Source: Chloroflexota bacterium (lineage in GTDB: Bacteria > Chloroflexota > Anaerolineae > Anaerolineales > Villigracilaceae). From it: 64,000 nucleotides of DNA. Location: NCBI GenBank assembly GCA_021414245.1, contig JAIOOU010000017.1, positions 372,001 to 436,000 on the forward strand, in the 5' to 3' direction. How positions within the stretch are numbered: position 1 is the stretch's first letter; the number at the start of each line of letters is the position of its first letter. This document shows, in pieces, positions 17,120 through 25,766 of the stretch. Position numbers and translations under genes: made by a program. A model generated the notes under the pieces. That model made no database searches and was not told the DNA's origin. It saw only the letters and a list, made by a program, of their open reading frames with translations.

Positions 17120-18388
17120 TCAGATCGAAACATCCATTCCCAGAAAAACCTCCACAAACTGCGGGTCAAAATGAATGCCGGATTGCTCCCGAATCCTTTT
17201 TCGAACGTTTTCAGGTTCAATCCCCCTTCGATATGGCCGGTCGGAAATCAAGGCATCCCAATAATCCACGATCGTAAAGATCCGTGCAGCGAAGGGGATA
17301 TCCTCCCCTTTTAATCCGCGCGGATACCCGGATCCATTCCATTTTTCGTGATGACAATAAGGAATATCCAGCGCCGGGACCAGGAATTTTATCGGGCTTA
17401 ACATTTCATAGGCATAGACCGGGTGTTTTTGGACCAGCAGCCGTTCCTCGTCCGTCAGGTCTCCAGGCTTGAGCAAAATACCATCCGGGATCGCCATTTT
17501 ACCAATATCATGCAACAGGGCGCCGCGGGTGATGTGCAGCAAAGCTTCATCGCCAACCCCGATCTGCTGGGCAAGGCGGCGGGTCAGGGCAGTCACTCTT
17601 TTTGTATGTCCCTCGGTTTCCTTGTCCCTGAGGTCCAGGGCCCTCACCCAGCCCTCCAGGGTGGCTTGGTAGGCGATTTCCAGTTCCGCATTGCTTTCCT
17701 GCAAATCATCAAACAGACGTGCATTATCGATCGCCACTGCCGCTTGATTTGCAAACGCTGAAACCAGACTTAATTCCTCCGCCCTGAAAATACCCGAGCG
17801 GGCACGGTTATCCACATAGATCACCCCGATCAGGTCATCCTTGATCTTGAGCGGAGCACAAAGTATGGAGAGTAGATGATAGGCAGCCACGCTGATCTGC
17901 TCACCAAACCGCGGATCCTCCTGGGCATTGGTCGTCAAGATGGCCTCGCCGGTTTCCGCCACTCTGTGAACAATGGTATTGCTTACAGCAAAGGCATCCT
18001 TGTTCAGATCCTCGCGATCGATCCCGCGCGCGATCCGTGCTTTTAATTCCCCATCAGACTCCACCAACATCAAAAAACCACGCTCGGCCCCTGTCAGGGC
18101 GATTAAACGATCCAGCACTTCCTCAAGAACCTGTTTCAAGCCCAGCGAAGAGTTGATGACACTTCCAACACCCACGAGTGCCTTTACCTGTCTTTGATTG
18201 GCCTCCAACAGGCCTGTGATGCCTTGTTTAAGGGTATTAACCAAACTGGATACCTGGGAAAGGTCCCGAAGGGCCAGCGAAGTTCTGCCGTCGTTTGCGT
18301 CGACCAACTGCAACATGACCTGGCCAAGCAACCGGGTGATGTCATCCAGCTTGTGTTGAACAAATTGCGCATCAAATGTGTTCGCCAT
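17120..18388 (-). CDS. GAF domain / HD-GYP putative cyclic di-GMP phosphodiesterase
   Basis: An N-terminal helical region (about residues 1-65) leads to a GAF sensor domain (about 75-230; SSLGLKQVLEEVLDRL to NQAAVAIDNARLF) and then an HD-GYP domain. The HD motif is HDIGKMAIPDGIL and the GYP motif is HHEKWNGSGYPRGL, so both metal and substrate residues are intact and hydrolysis of cyclic di-GMP is expected. There are no membrane helices. The start ATG at 18388 is preceded by AAGGAGG. An upstream in-frame codon would add 13 residues without a better site. No GGDEF-type cyclase is seen in the window. Confidence 0.9.
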   Translation of the reverse strand: MANTFDAQFVQHKLDDITRLLGQVMLQLVDANDGRTSLALRDLSQVSSLVNTLKQGITGLLEANQRQVKALVGVGSVINSSLGLKQVLEEVLDRLIALTGAERGFLMLVESDGELKARIARGIDREDLNKDAFAVSNTIVHRVAETGEAILTTNAQEDPRFGEQISVAAYHLLSILCAPLKIKDDLIGVIYVDNRARSGIFRAEELSLVSAFANQAAVAIDNARLFDDLQESNAELEIAYQATLEGWVRALDLRDKETEGHTKRVTALTRRLAQQIGVGDEALLHITRGALLHDIGKMAIPDGILLKPGDLTDEERLLVQKHPVYAYEMLSPIKFLVPALDIPYCHHEKWNGSGYPRGLKGEDIPFAARIFTIVDYWDALISDRPYRRGIEPENVRKRIREQSGIHFDPQFVEVFLGMDVSI

Positions 18389-18475
18389 CGTAACCTCCTT
18401 ACCGATAAAATCACAGAAGAGCTGCAATTAAGTTTCGTGCCAAGAAACTGCCGGGGGATTATCCAACCCGTCAGG

Positions 18476-19030
18476 TCAAAGCTTGGGCAAAACAATGGAC
18501 TGCTGCTTCTGGTATTTCCCTTTTTTGTCCGCGTAGGAAATGTCGCATTCCTCGTCAGCTTCAAAAAAGAGGACCTGGGCAAGTCCTTCGTTCGCATAGA
18601 TCTTGGCAGGTAATGGGGTGGTGTTCGAAATTTCAAGTGTGACAAATCCCTCCCATTCCGGTTCAAACGGGGTTACATTCACGATAATTCCACAGCGTGC
18701 GTATGTTGACTTTCCAAGACAAATCGTCAGCACCTTGCGCGGGATGCGAAAGTACTCCACCGTGCGCGCCAAGGCAAATGAATTCGGCGGGACCACGCAC
18801 ACATCCCCCACAAAATCAACCATGGATTTTGTATCAAAATTCTTGGGATCGACCGTGGCGGAAAACACATTGGTAAATATCTTGAACTCATTCGCAACCC
18901 GGACATCGTACCCATAAGAGGATACGCCATACGAAATCACCCCCTGACGGACCTGGTTGTCCACAAACGGCTCGATCATTTTTTGCTCATGTGCCATTTC
19001 ACGAATCCAACGGTCAGGTTTCAATCCCAT
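18476..19030 (-). CDS. dcd: dCTP deaminase
   Basis: This enzyme deaminates dCTP to dUTP for thymidylate synthesis. The 184-residue sequence shows [15 protein letters not shown], the active-site stretch [10 protein letters not shown] and [20 protein letters not shown] with the catalytic Glu, then [12 protein letters not shown]. The length is typical of the monofunctional trimeric enzyme; I cannot exclude a bifunctional dCTP deaminase/dUTPase from sequence alone. The start follows AAGGAGAAG. A small GCAA-loop hairpin (CCGCC/GGCGG) lies just upstream of the ribosome binding site, and a divergent membrane-protein gene starts 168 bases away. Confidence 0.94.
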   Translation of the reverse strand: MGLKPDRWIREMAHEQKMIEPFVDNQVRQGVISYGVSSYGYDVRVANEFKIFTNVFSATVDPKNFDTKSMVDFVGDVCVVPPNSFALARTVEYFRIPRKVLTICLGKSTYARCGIIVNVTPFEPEWEGFVTLEISNTTPLPAKIYANEGLAQVLFFEADEECDISYADKKGKYQKQQSIVLPKL

Positions 19031-19198
19031 TCTCTTCTCCTTGGTTTTTTTGCCGCCTTGCGGCGGATTTATCAATTCGGGGAGCGCCCGGACTGGGATG
19101 ATTTTATAACAAAACTGCAAATACGCAATTGCAATATCCTGATATATAATGGCGCGCACGATCCAAGGATCGATATTCATCACTGAGGAGAGAATGAA

Positions 19199-19795
19199 AT
19201 GAAAAAGATTTTTGGTTTTCTGGGAAACGAGATATTTCTTGGAACCCTGATCGCACTTTTGAGCGTATTCACCGCGGTCGCTAGTTACCAGGGGGCGATG
19301 GCCGATTCAGAGCAGAACAAGTATGAAATTCTTGGCATGCAGGCGCTCAACGATGGAAATGCGGAATATCTTCGAACGAACCAGGATATCACCCAGGATT
19401 ACAATTATTTCGATAACTGGTATCTAAACTCGGATGAACGGCCGGAGATCGCGGATTATTATCAGGGAAATTTTTCCAATCAACTGACCGCCGCAGTCGA
19501 ACGCGACCCGGAGACCGTCTGGGATGAGCAGTATTACACGGAGATGTACGCTGAATCTGACCAGTATTTTGAGGATGCCGACATCAACTTTGGGCTAGGC
19601 TCCCAATATGACGAACGCGGCGACCAGCTCCAGCTGGTGATGCTGGTCATGGCCCTTGGTCTCGCTTTCGCCGCCTGGGCATCCCTGCTGGGCGCTGAAA
19701 GCAACATGCGATTGATGTTTGCCCTTTTTGGCCTGATTACATTCGTGGCCGGGTTGTATATCTATCTCTTCCAGGTTTCAACTGTTGTTGCGTAA
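19199..19795 (+). CDS. Hypothetical membrane protein
   Basis: I do not recognise a characterised family. One hydrophobic helix near the N terminus (about residues 12-33), a very acidic soluble stretch rich in Tyr, Asp and Glu (about 37-145), then two helices (about 147-165 and 172-192) closing the protein. The loop is probably extracytoplasmic. GAGGAG stands just before the ATG. TATAAT at 19145-19150 may be its -10 box. It is transcribed alone, between dcd and a terminator. Confidence 0.7.
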   Translation: MKKIFGFLGNEIFLGTLIALLSVFTAVASYQGAMADSEQNKYEILGMQALNDGNAEYLRTNQDITQDYNYFDNWYLNSDERPEIADYYQGNFSNQLTAAVERDPETVWDEQYYTEMYAESDQYFEDADINFGLGSQYDERGDQLQLVMLVMALGLAFAAWASLLGAESNMRLMFALFGLITFVAGLYIYLFQVSTVVA

Positions 19796-19810
19796 AGTAT
19801 GACAGAATTG

Positions 19811-19840
19811 AAAGGCGGACCAGTAAATCGGTCCGCCTTT
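19811..19840 (+). terminator. Intrinsic terminator
   Basis: AAAGGCGGACC and GGTCCGCCTTT form an 11 bp stem with an 8-base loop, followed by TTTTGTTG. It ends the hypothetical membrane protein gene, and its T tract merges into the promoter region of the next gene. Confidence 0.88.
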
Positions 19841-19847
19841 TTTGTTG

Positions 19848-19853
19848 TATAAT
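19848..19853 (+). promoter_or_regulatory. Predicted -10 box of the DUF1684 gene
   Basis: A perfect TATAAT ends nine bases before the ATG at 19863. No convincing -35 box is seen, because the preceding bases belong to a terminator. If used, the mRNA would be nearly leaderless. Confidence 0.45.
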
Positions 19854-19862
19854 CCCGGGTAT

Positions 19863-20687
19863 ATGACCGCAAAAACATATCAACAGACCCTAAATGAATG
19901 GCGCAAGGAACGCGACGAAACCATCCGCAAGGAAAATGGATGGCTTTCCCTGAGCGGATTATTCTGGTTAAAACTGGGCAAGAATCAGCTGGGCTCGGAC
20001 CCCAAATCCGAGATCCAGTTACCGGACCGGGTAGCCCCCAACGTGGGTTATCTTGAATATAACGGCAAATCGGTCAGCCTCCGCGCCAACCCGGGTCAAA
20101 AAATCAATGTGAACGGGCAGCAAACCGACTTCGCCGTCCTTCAACCCGATATTTCAGAGAACCCCAGTTTCATTACCCTGCAGGACATCCGTCTGGTGGT
20201 CATTCAACGCGGAAATAAACTGGGCGTGCGCATGTGGGATAACCAGCGCGAAGAGAGGCGGTCCTTCCCCGCCCGAAGCTGGTATGAGATCGACGAGAAA
20301 TTCCGTATCCCAGCGACTTACACAGCCTATGACCGGCCAAAGATGGCTTTCTTTCCCGATTTGACCGGTGAAAAATCTGAATTTCCCGTGGAAGGCTACT
20401 TGTCTTTTGAATTCGAAGGCACAGCCTGCAAGTTGGACATCAACAAGGAAGATGATGGTACACTTTTTGTCCGCTTCTGGGACCCCACCAGCAAGGACGA
20501 AACCTACCCGACCGGGCGCTATTTGATCGCCGATGAGGAATCAGGCGGAAAGATATTTCTCGACTTCAACAAGGCCTATTGCCCGCCCTGCGCTTTCACG
20601 GATTTCGCCACCTGTGTATTTGCCCCCGAGCAAAACCACTTAAGTTTTCGCGTAACTGCCGGCGAAACCTATCCTCGCAAACAATAA
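19863..20687 (+). CDS. DUF1684 domain protein
   Basis: The 274-residue protein matches the DUF1684 family throughout: an N-terminal WRKERDETIRKENGWLSLSGLFWLK segment, a middle GVRMWDNQREER with FPARSWYEID, and the C-terminal FLDFNKAYCPPCAFTDFATC, where the conserved cysteines may bind a metal. The function of this family is unknown. There is no signal peptide, so it is probably cytoplasmic. The start at 19863 gives MTAKTYQQ, in line with the family N terminus; an upstream TTG would add seven residues but overlaps the -10 box. Confidence 0.85.
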   Translation: MTAKTYQQTLNEWRKERDETIRKENGWLSLSGLFWLKLGKNQLGSDPKSEIQLPDRVAPNVGYLEYNGKSVSLRANPGQKINVNGQQTDFAVLQPDISENPSFITLQDIRLVVIQRGNKLGVRMWDNQREERRSFPARSWYEIDEKFRIPATYTAYDRPKMAFFPDLTGEKSEFPVEGYLSFEFEGTACKLDINKEDDGTLFVRFWDPTSKDETYPTGRYLIADEESGGKIFLDFNKAYCPPCAFTDFATCVFAPEQNHLSFRVTAGETYPRKQ

Positions 20688-20701
20688 ACACCTCCTCGAA
20701 C

Positions 20702-20733
20702 AAAAAATCCGTCGTTGAACACGACGGATTTTT
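20702..20733. terminator. Bidirectional intrinsic terminator
   Basis: AAAAATCCGTCGT and ACGACGGATTTTT pair around a 5-base loop, between the convergent DUF1684 and ecfT genes. Confidence 0.9.
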
Positions 20734-20763
20734 ATATTAACATCCCAAACCCACAAGCGCATG

Positions 20764-21633
20764 TCAATAGAGATTTAACAAAGCCTCGGGGACCCAAAAT
20801 TTTCCGTACCCAAGAACGCCAAGTGTGATGGAAACCACAAGTACGAAGACGCCAAATGCGATCAGGACCCGATCGCGAAACTGATAAGTTAATACGTCCA
20901 GCCAGGTGCGCGGACCGACACCGAATGCACGCAAATCCATGGCGTCAATAATATCCTCACTGCTGATGATCGCATGGATCGTGACCGGCACAACGATGGG
21001 ACCCAGCTTGCGGACCTGGGCCACCAGCCCCCCGCTGATCTTTTCCAGTTCATATCCCCGTGCACGCTGCGCATCCATTGTTAGTTGAAAATCCCGGCCA
21101 AAGGTCGGTACGAAACGCATGGTCAAATCCATGGCATAGGCAAATTTATCCGGCAGGCCCAACCCCTTGAATGTAATTCCGTATAGCGCAGGGTTGAGCG
21201 AGTAGGGAATCAGGATTGTCATCACTGCCATGCTCGACACACGAACAAGTTGACTGACTGCATAGAATGCGCGTTCAACTGTCACTTTTAAAACCGGAGT
21301 CCAGCCCAAAATTGAAAAGGATGCTCGAAACTCCCGGATCAGGTGTTCCTCCTTATATACCTCGGAACCCCCGCGACCCGTAAGAAACGTGAGAATGGCA
21401 AAGAAAAATACAACGCCAAGAATAAATAAAAACGCGAAGCGAACTTCATGCCATTTAACACCTGAGGTGAAAAGCGAAAATAATGCAATGCCAAAGAAGA
21501 AAAGCAAAAAACGCACGTCCCAAAAAGTAAGGGTGGAAAAAAGAAAACATCCAAAGAAGATCACCCATGCGCGCGGGTCAAAGCTTTGAATAAATGAATT
21601 TTCACGTTTACGGTAACGCCAGGCAACAAGCAT
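20764..21633 (-). CDS. ecfT: Energy-coupling factor transporter transmembrane protein EcfT
   Basis: EcfT is the scaffold that couples the ATPase to the substrate-binding S component in vitamin and metal-ion importers. The 289-residue protein has several hydrophobic helices in its first half and the two coupling-helix motifs, DAQRARGYE (about residue 191) and MDLRAFGVG (about 234), that contact the EcfA subunits. It is the last gene of a three-gene minus-strand operon with the fused EcfA and an S component. A strong palindrome separates it from the S gene. Confidence 0.93.
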   Translation of the reverse strand: MLVAWRYRKRENSFIQSFDPRAWVIFFGCFLFSTLTFWDVRFLLFFFGIALFSLFTSGVKWHEVRFAFLFILGVVFFFAILTFLTGRGGSEVYKEEHLIREFRASFSILGWTPVLKVTVERAFYAVSQLVRVSSMAVMTILIPYSLNPALYGITFKGLGLPDKFAYAMDLTMRFVPTFGRDFQLTMDAQRARGYELEKISGGLVAQVRKLGPIVVPVTIHAIISSEDIIDAMDLRAFGVGPRTWLDVLTYQFRDRVLIAFGVFVLVVSITLGVLGYGKFWVPEALLNLY

Positions 21634-21644
21634 AAGAAACCACC

Positions 21645-21678
21645 TGCCTTGGCGGGGGCATATGCCCCCGCCAAGGCA
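21645..21678. repeat. 34 bp perfect palindrome between ecfS and ecfT
   Basis: TGCCTTGGCGGGGGCAT and its exact reverse complement abut with no spacer and fill most of the gap between the S-component and EcfT genes. There is no T tract, so a classical terminator is unlikely. As RNA the apex would form a small loop around CATATG. It could limit readthrough, stabilise the upstream message or bind a protein. Confidence 0.85.
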
Positions 21679-21692
21679 TTACAAACTATGAA

Positions 21693-22646
21693 TTAACGAC
21701 CCGACTGTCTGCGGGTGGAGGCGTACGCGACAACGAGCATCGGCACCAAAATAGCCGCAAAGATCAGGTTCGGGCCGGCAGCCGGGAGGAATTGCCCCAC
21801 GATGGTTGCAGGCAGGCTGAAGCCGTTGATGACAATATCGGCGAGAGAGGCAAAAAGCAGGCCGATGATGTTACCCAGCATGCCCCATGTCACAGCGGTT
21901 GCGACATCCTCATTGCTCCTGAAGAAATAGCGCACCGCAAAGACCAGCACAAAGCCGATCAGGATCGCGATCCCGGCAAAGAGCGAGATCTGTGCATCAC
22001 CGAAAATGCCGTTATCCACATCATAGAAGAGCATGTTGGGCAGGTTGCGGTTCAGGAAGAATAATATAGCGGTAATGACAGCCAGCGCGCCGCTGATATA
22101 AAGCACGGTATCCATGCTTTTCTTCTTGTCAGAAAACAGCATCCACATACCCGAGATGAAACCGATCAAACCGTTGCCGATGCTCCATTGCGGGGAAAGT
22201 CCAAAGCCGGTCAACGCATCGCCAAACATGTTGCCGACTGCGCCGGTGAAGAATCCGACAATGGGGCCAAATGCAAACCCAAAGAACATCGGAAGCGCAA
22301 TTGCAGGGCGAAGCGCCACCTGACTGGCGGAGGGTACGACGAACACGGTTCCATTGAACAGCCAGGAGAATACGGCGTACAACGCAGCGCCAATGGCCAT
22401 CCAAACCACTTCACGGGTGCCCACTTCCCAGGCCTTGTTGGCGCGGGTGGCAAAATATACGCCGAAGGCAAGAGCAATGCCAATCACGACGAATACAAAC
22501 CTGGAAACGACACTGCCCTGATCCACGGAGAAGTTCAGAGTCGCGCCTTCAGCGGGTTCCTTGGCGCCCAGCACGAACATGACGACTGCGAACAACGCAA
22601 GAACAACAACTAATGAAATTAATACATTGGTGAATTTCTTATCCAT
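21693..22646 (-). CDS. ECF transporter S component
   Basis: The 317-residue membrane protein begins with a helix (TNVLISLVVVLALFAVVMFV), has a second at about residues 47-67, and then shows a run of helices typical of S components: VWMAIGAALYAVFSWLF, ALRPAIALPMFFGFAFGP and FFTGAVGNMFGDALTGFGL, followed by GNGLIGFISGMWMLF. Its position between the fused EcfA and EcfT genes supports the role. The N-terminal extension is longer than in minimal S proteins (~180 residues). The substrate cannot be told from sequence; no riboswitch is visible upstream, because the operon seems leaderless. AAGGAGAG precedes the ATG at 22646. Confidence 0.85.
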   Translation of the reverse strand: MDKKFTNVLISLVVVLALFAVVMFVLGAKEPAEGATLNFSVDQGSVVSRFVFVVIGIALAFGVYFATRANKAWEVGTREVVWMAIGAALYAVFSWLFNGTVFVVPSASQVALRPAIALPMFFGFAFGPIVGFFTGAVGNMFGDALTGFGLSPQWSIGNGLIGFISGMWMLFSDKKKSMDTVLYISGALAVITAILFFLNRNLPNMLFYDVDNGIFGDAQISLFAGIAILIGFVLVFAVRYFFRSNEDVATAVTWGMLGNIIGLLFASLADIVINGFSLPATIVGQFLPAAGPNLIFAAILVPMLVVAYASTRRQSGR

Positions 22647-22705
22647 TTGATTCTCTCCTTTTGATTGTTGTGACAGACCGCGTTTGAAACAGGGTGAACA
22701 CCGTC

Positions 22706-24328
22706 TCAAACATGGGCCAACGCCTCCGCCCTCATAAACCGGCCTGTCTCAGGCAGTCGCTTGAGATTGAGGGCCAGCAGCGAGGTCGGGATGATGCGAT
22801 TGGCCTTGAGTCGATCAAAGTCGCGGAGCACATCCTGCGGTTTCCCGTCCGCGATGAGTCTCCCATCCGAGATCATCAGAACCCGATTCGCGTAGATCGC
22901 CGCCAAATCGACATCGTGCGTGATGAAAATGATGGCTTCGAACCCGGGCATCTGCAAAATCGAATCCATGAAATTCATGTAGTTCTGGTAATCCTGTCCG
23001 GCGGTGGGCTCGTCCATGACCAGAATTCGGGACCGCATGGCCAGGATGGCTGCTATGCTCACGCGCTTTTGCTGGCCGAATGAAAGCGCCAGCGGGGGGT
23101 CGTTCTCTTTTTCCGAAAGATTTACGATCTTGAGCGCCTCTTTCACCTCCTGTTCGATCTGTTGTTTGGAGTGTTTCATGTTCGCCGGGCCAAAAGCCAG
23201 TTCTTCACGAACCGTCGGCGCGAAAAGCATATGGCTCGGGCTTTGAAACACGTATCCCAACATGCCCGCGATCTCCGCCACACTTGAATCGTGTGTATCG
23301 CGGCCGCCAACAAAAACCCTGCCGGTTTTCGGTCTCAACAAACCGATGGCATGTTTTACAAATGTGGTCTTGCCCGCCCCGTTCGGACCCAGGACCGCAA
23401 CGACATCTCCGCGATGGATTTCCAGGTTGATGCCGTGCAGGATCTCAAGATCGGATTCGTACCCGAAGGCGACATTTTCAAAACGGACGAGCGCTTCCTG
23501 TCTGTCCTGTGAATTGGCCACTCCGGGAAGGACCTTGATCTCGACCGGGGCCGGGTCTGCCCTGGCACGTTCGAAGATATCCTCCGCGGGCAATTTGACC
23601 TCACGATAATTCACCACTTTGGACAACCCCGATACCGTACCCAGGTAACGAATCTCCCCTTCGCTCATAAACATCACACGCTCAGGTTTAATGCGCAGAA
23701 CATCCTCGACGCGGTGCTCGACCATCAAAATGGACAGCCCCTGATCTGCAAGCAGGCGCACAGCATCTAACGTATCCTGTGCGGAGGCCGGATCCAGACT
23801 TGCCAAAGGTTCATCGAGCAGGACAATCGATGGACGCATGGCCAGAATGCCTGCCAGGGCCACCTTTTGTTTTTCTCCACCGGACAGGCTGAAGGTCTCC
23901 CGGTTGCGCAAATGAGATATCTTCAAAAAATTCAGGGCTTCATCAACTCGTGAATATATTTCCTCGCGGGTCATCCCCAGGTTCTCAAGGCCAAAGGCCA
24001 CTTCATTGACCACTTTGGTACCCAGGATTTGGCGTTCCGGGTCCTGAAGCACGGTTCCGATCTTCTGGGAGATCTGCGAAAGTTTCCAATCGGCCACTTC
24101 CTCGCCGAATACGAGGACCTTTCCGGTCATCTCTCCTTTATAAGAACGCGGGACCAAGCCATTAATACACCTGATCAGGGTTGTCTTTCCGCATCCGCTG
24201 GCGCCCGCGATCAGGAGCACTTCACCGGCGTTGGCTGTAAATGAAAGATTGTGAATCGCCGCACCCTGGCGGTCACGATAACGAAAGGATAAATTATCAA
24301 CAACAAGGGGAGGCGGAAGCGAATTCAT
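22706..24328 (-). CDS. ecfA: ECF transporter ATPase, two fused ABC domains (EcfA1-EcfA2)
   Basis: The 540-residue protein contains two complete ABC domains. The first has Walker A GASGCGKTT, signature SLSGGEKQKVALAG and Walker B IVLLDEPLASLDP; the second has GPNGAGKTT, a shorter signature ALSFGQQKRVSIAA and ILVMDEPTAGQDYQN. Both have the Q-loop (QDPERQ and FQSPSHM) of EcfA proteins. The fusion replaces the separate EcfA and EcfA' subunits. It is the first gene of the ECF operon (fused ecfA, S component, ecfT). Its start codon lies eight bases from a strong -10 box, with no Shine-Dalgarno sequence. Confidence 0.94.
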   Translation of the reverse strand: MNSLPPPLVVDNLSFRYRDRQGAAIHNLSFTANAGEVLLIAGASGCGKTTLIRCINGLVPRSYKGEMTGKVLVFGEEVADWKLSQISQKIGTVLQDPERQILGTKVVNEVAFGLENLGMTREEIYSRVDEALNFLKISHLRNRETFSLSGGEKQKVALAGILAMRPSIVLLDEPLASLDPASAQDTLDAVRLLADQGLSILMVEHRVEDVLRIKPERVMFMSEGEIRYLGTVSGLSKVVNYREVKLPAEDIFERARADPAPVEIKVLPGVANSQDRQEALVRFENVAFGYESDLEILHGINLEIHRGDVVAVLGPNGAGKTTFVKHAIGLLRPKTGRVFVGGRDTHDSSVAEIAGMLGYVFQSPSHMLFAPTVREELAFGPANMKHSKQQIEQEVKEALKIVNLSEKENDPPLALSFGQQKRVSIAAILAMRSRILVMDEPTAGQDYQNYMNFMDSILQMPGFEAIIFITHDVDLAAIYANRVLMISDGRLIADGKPQDVLRDFDRLKANRIIPTSLLALNLKRLPETGRFMRAEALAHV

Positions 24329-24336
24329 ATAATAGT

Positions 24337-24365
24337 ATTATCAAGTCGTAAATGGAGACTGTCAA
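24337..24365 (-). promoter_or_regulatory. Promoter of the ECF operon
   Basis: On the minus strand TTGACA (24360-24365) and GATAAT (24337-24342) have a 17-base spacer. The predicted start falls at or within two bases of the ATG at 24328, implying a leaderless mRNA. Confidence 0.78.
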
Positions 24366-24390
24366 GTAGGATTTCAAGTCAATTGACAAT

Positions 24391-24420
24391 AAAAAATCAT
24401 CCGATGAAGGGATGACTTTT
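24391..24420 (-). terminator. Terminator of the two-component operon
   Basis: Read on the minus strand, AAAAGTCATCC and GGATGATTTTT enclose a 7-base loop and end in a T run, 44 bases past the histidine kinase stop codon. Confidence 0.8.
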
Positions 24421-24463
24421 GATCAAGCACAATGTTACTGCGGAAGCATTGACTACCCATAAT

Positions 24464-25675
24464 CTAGTCCGGAATGACCTGGGGAAAGGTGACAATAAAT
24501 TCCGTCCCTTTACCCTCCGCGGACTTAAGTTTGATATCGCCTTTTAAAGCATTCTTCACCAGGTTGTAGACGATGGACAGACCCAATCCGGTCCCGCCGA
24601 TCGGGCGTCCGGTCGTGAAAAAGGGCTCGAAAACCCGGGCCTGATTTTCCCTGGAAATTCCTTTTCCGTAGTCCTTGACCACCAGGCGGTATTGTTTATC
24701 ATTTTCCATCTGAACGATGATGTCCACATTCCCGCCCACGTTGTGAGGATAGGCATATCTTTCGACATTGGTGAGTAGGTTGATCAAAATCTGGGAGAGA
24801 AAACCGCGATATCCAATCCATTTGTTCTGCCCCACCGTGAGATGGTTTTTATACTCGACATGGATCTGACTGCGTTTCAGGCTGACCATGATCAATCCGA
24901 CCGTTTCTTCAATCACCTCGGAGATATCAATGGCCTCCTTTTTGTCAGTCAATTGGCTTACGGAAACCTTTTTAAAATCCTGGACAAGACGATGGGCCCG
25001 TTCAACATTGCGGCGCATGAGCTCCAGGGACTCGGCGATATCCGCCGCCCGCTGCGTGGTCACTTCCACAGGTTCGGCAAGTTCACGGGCCATGATGCTT
25101 ACCGCCGTATTGATAATTCCCAGGGGCGTGTTGATCTCATGAGCGACGCCGGCAACCATTTGAGTCAACGCACGCTGCTTTTCGACTTCCATCTGGGCCT
25201 CGAGGGTTCGGCGCGAAAGCGCGTCCTTAAATTCACGGTCATTGGCTGCACGCATTTGTTCGCTCAGCACGGAGAACACCTCGAGGATCTCCTCCGGTTT
25301 TGCCTTGCGAATGATATCGAGCATCATATTCCGGTCAATGACCAGGAATTCCGCATCCTCGGTGACGGTCACGGTAGCCTGTCGCGGCTCCTCGCTTAAC
25401 ATCGCAAGTTCACCAAAAACCTGGTTCACGGACATTTGGGCCACACTGATCGTTTCTCCTTCGGCATCCTCCCGTTCTATCTTGACCGCCCCTTTAAGGA
25501 TTAAATACATGGTCGCCGAACGATCCCCCTGGGAGAACACAACCGTATTTTCCTTCAGGCTGATCCGGGGGGCAAGGCTTGCGATCTCCTCCAATTGTTC
25601 AGTGGAAAAGGAAGCGAAGAAGGCAAATTTCTTCAAAATCTCAGAGTGTAATGCAGGATTCTTTATCATATTCAA
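24464..25675 (-). CDS. Cyclic nucleotide-binding domain sensor histidine kinase
   Basis: The first ~135 residues form a cNMP-binding (CAP_ED) domain; FGELAMLSEEPRQATV (87-102) is the phosphate-binding cassette with the Glu and Arg that contact cyclic nucleotide. A coiled segment (about 140-170) leads to the histidine kinase core: H-box AGVAHEINTPLG with phosphoacceptor H179, N-box QILINLLTNVERYA, then VKDYGKGISRE, FEPFFTTGRP and GGTGLGLSIV. No membrane segment is present, so it senses a cytoplasmic signal, possibly cAMP or cGMP. It is the second gene of an operon with a response regulator 91 bases upstream, its likely partner. The start could be the ATG two codons later. Confidence 0.92.
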   Translation of the reverse strand: MNMIKNPALHSEILKKFAFFASFSTEQLEEIASLAPRISLKENTVVFSQGDRSATMYLILKGAVKIEREDAEGETISVAQMSVNQVFGELAMLSEEPRQATVTVTEDAEFLVIDRNMMLDIIRKAKPEEILEVFSVLSEQMRAANDREFKDALSRRTLEAQMEVEKQRALTQMVAGVAHEINTPLGIINTAVSIMARELAEPVEVTTQRAADIAESLELMRRNVERAHRLVQDFKKVSVSQLTDKKEAIDISEVIEETVGLIMVSLKRSQIHVEYKNHLTVGQNKWIGYRGFLSQILINLLTNVERYAYPHNVGGNVDIIVQMENDKQYRLVVKDYGKGISRENQARVFEPFFTTGRPIGGTGLGLSIVYNLVKNALKGDIKLKSAEGKGTEFIVTFPQVIPD

Positions 25676-25766
25676 TCATGAATTTCCCAAGAAGAAGGCG
25701 GAAACAGCGTACCTCATAACAAACGCCGCATCCGCCTGATCTTACCAGTTCACAGGCTCGATTTTA

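Noticed and set aside
22188-22613. 141-codon plus-strand frame opposite the ECF S component
   Set aside because: The composition is that of the complement of membrane helices, and the S-component frame is supported by family pattern and operon position.
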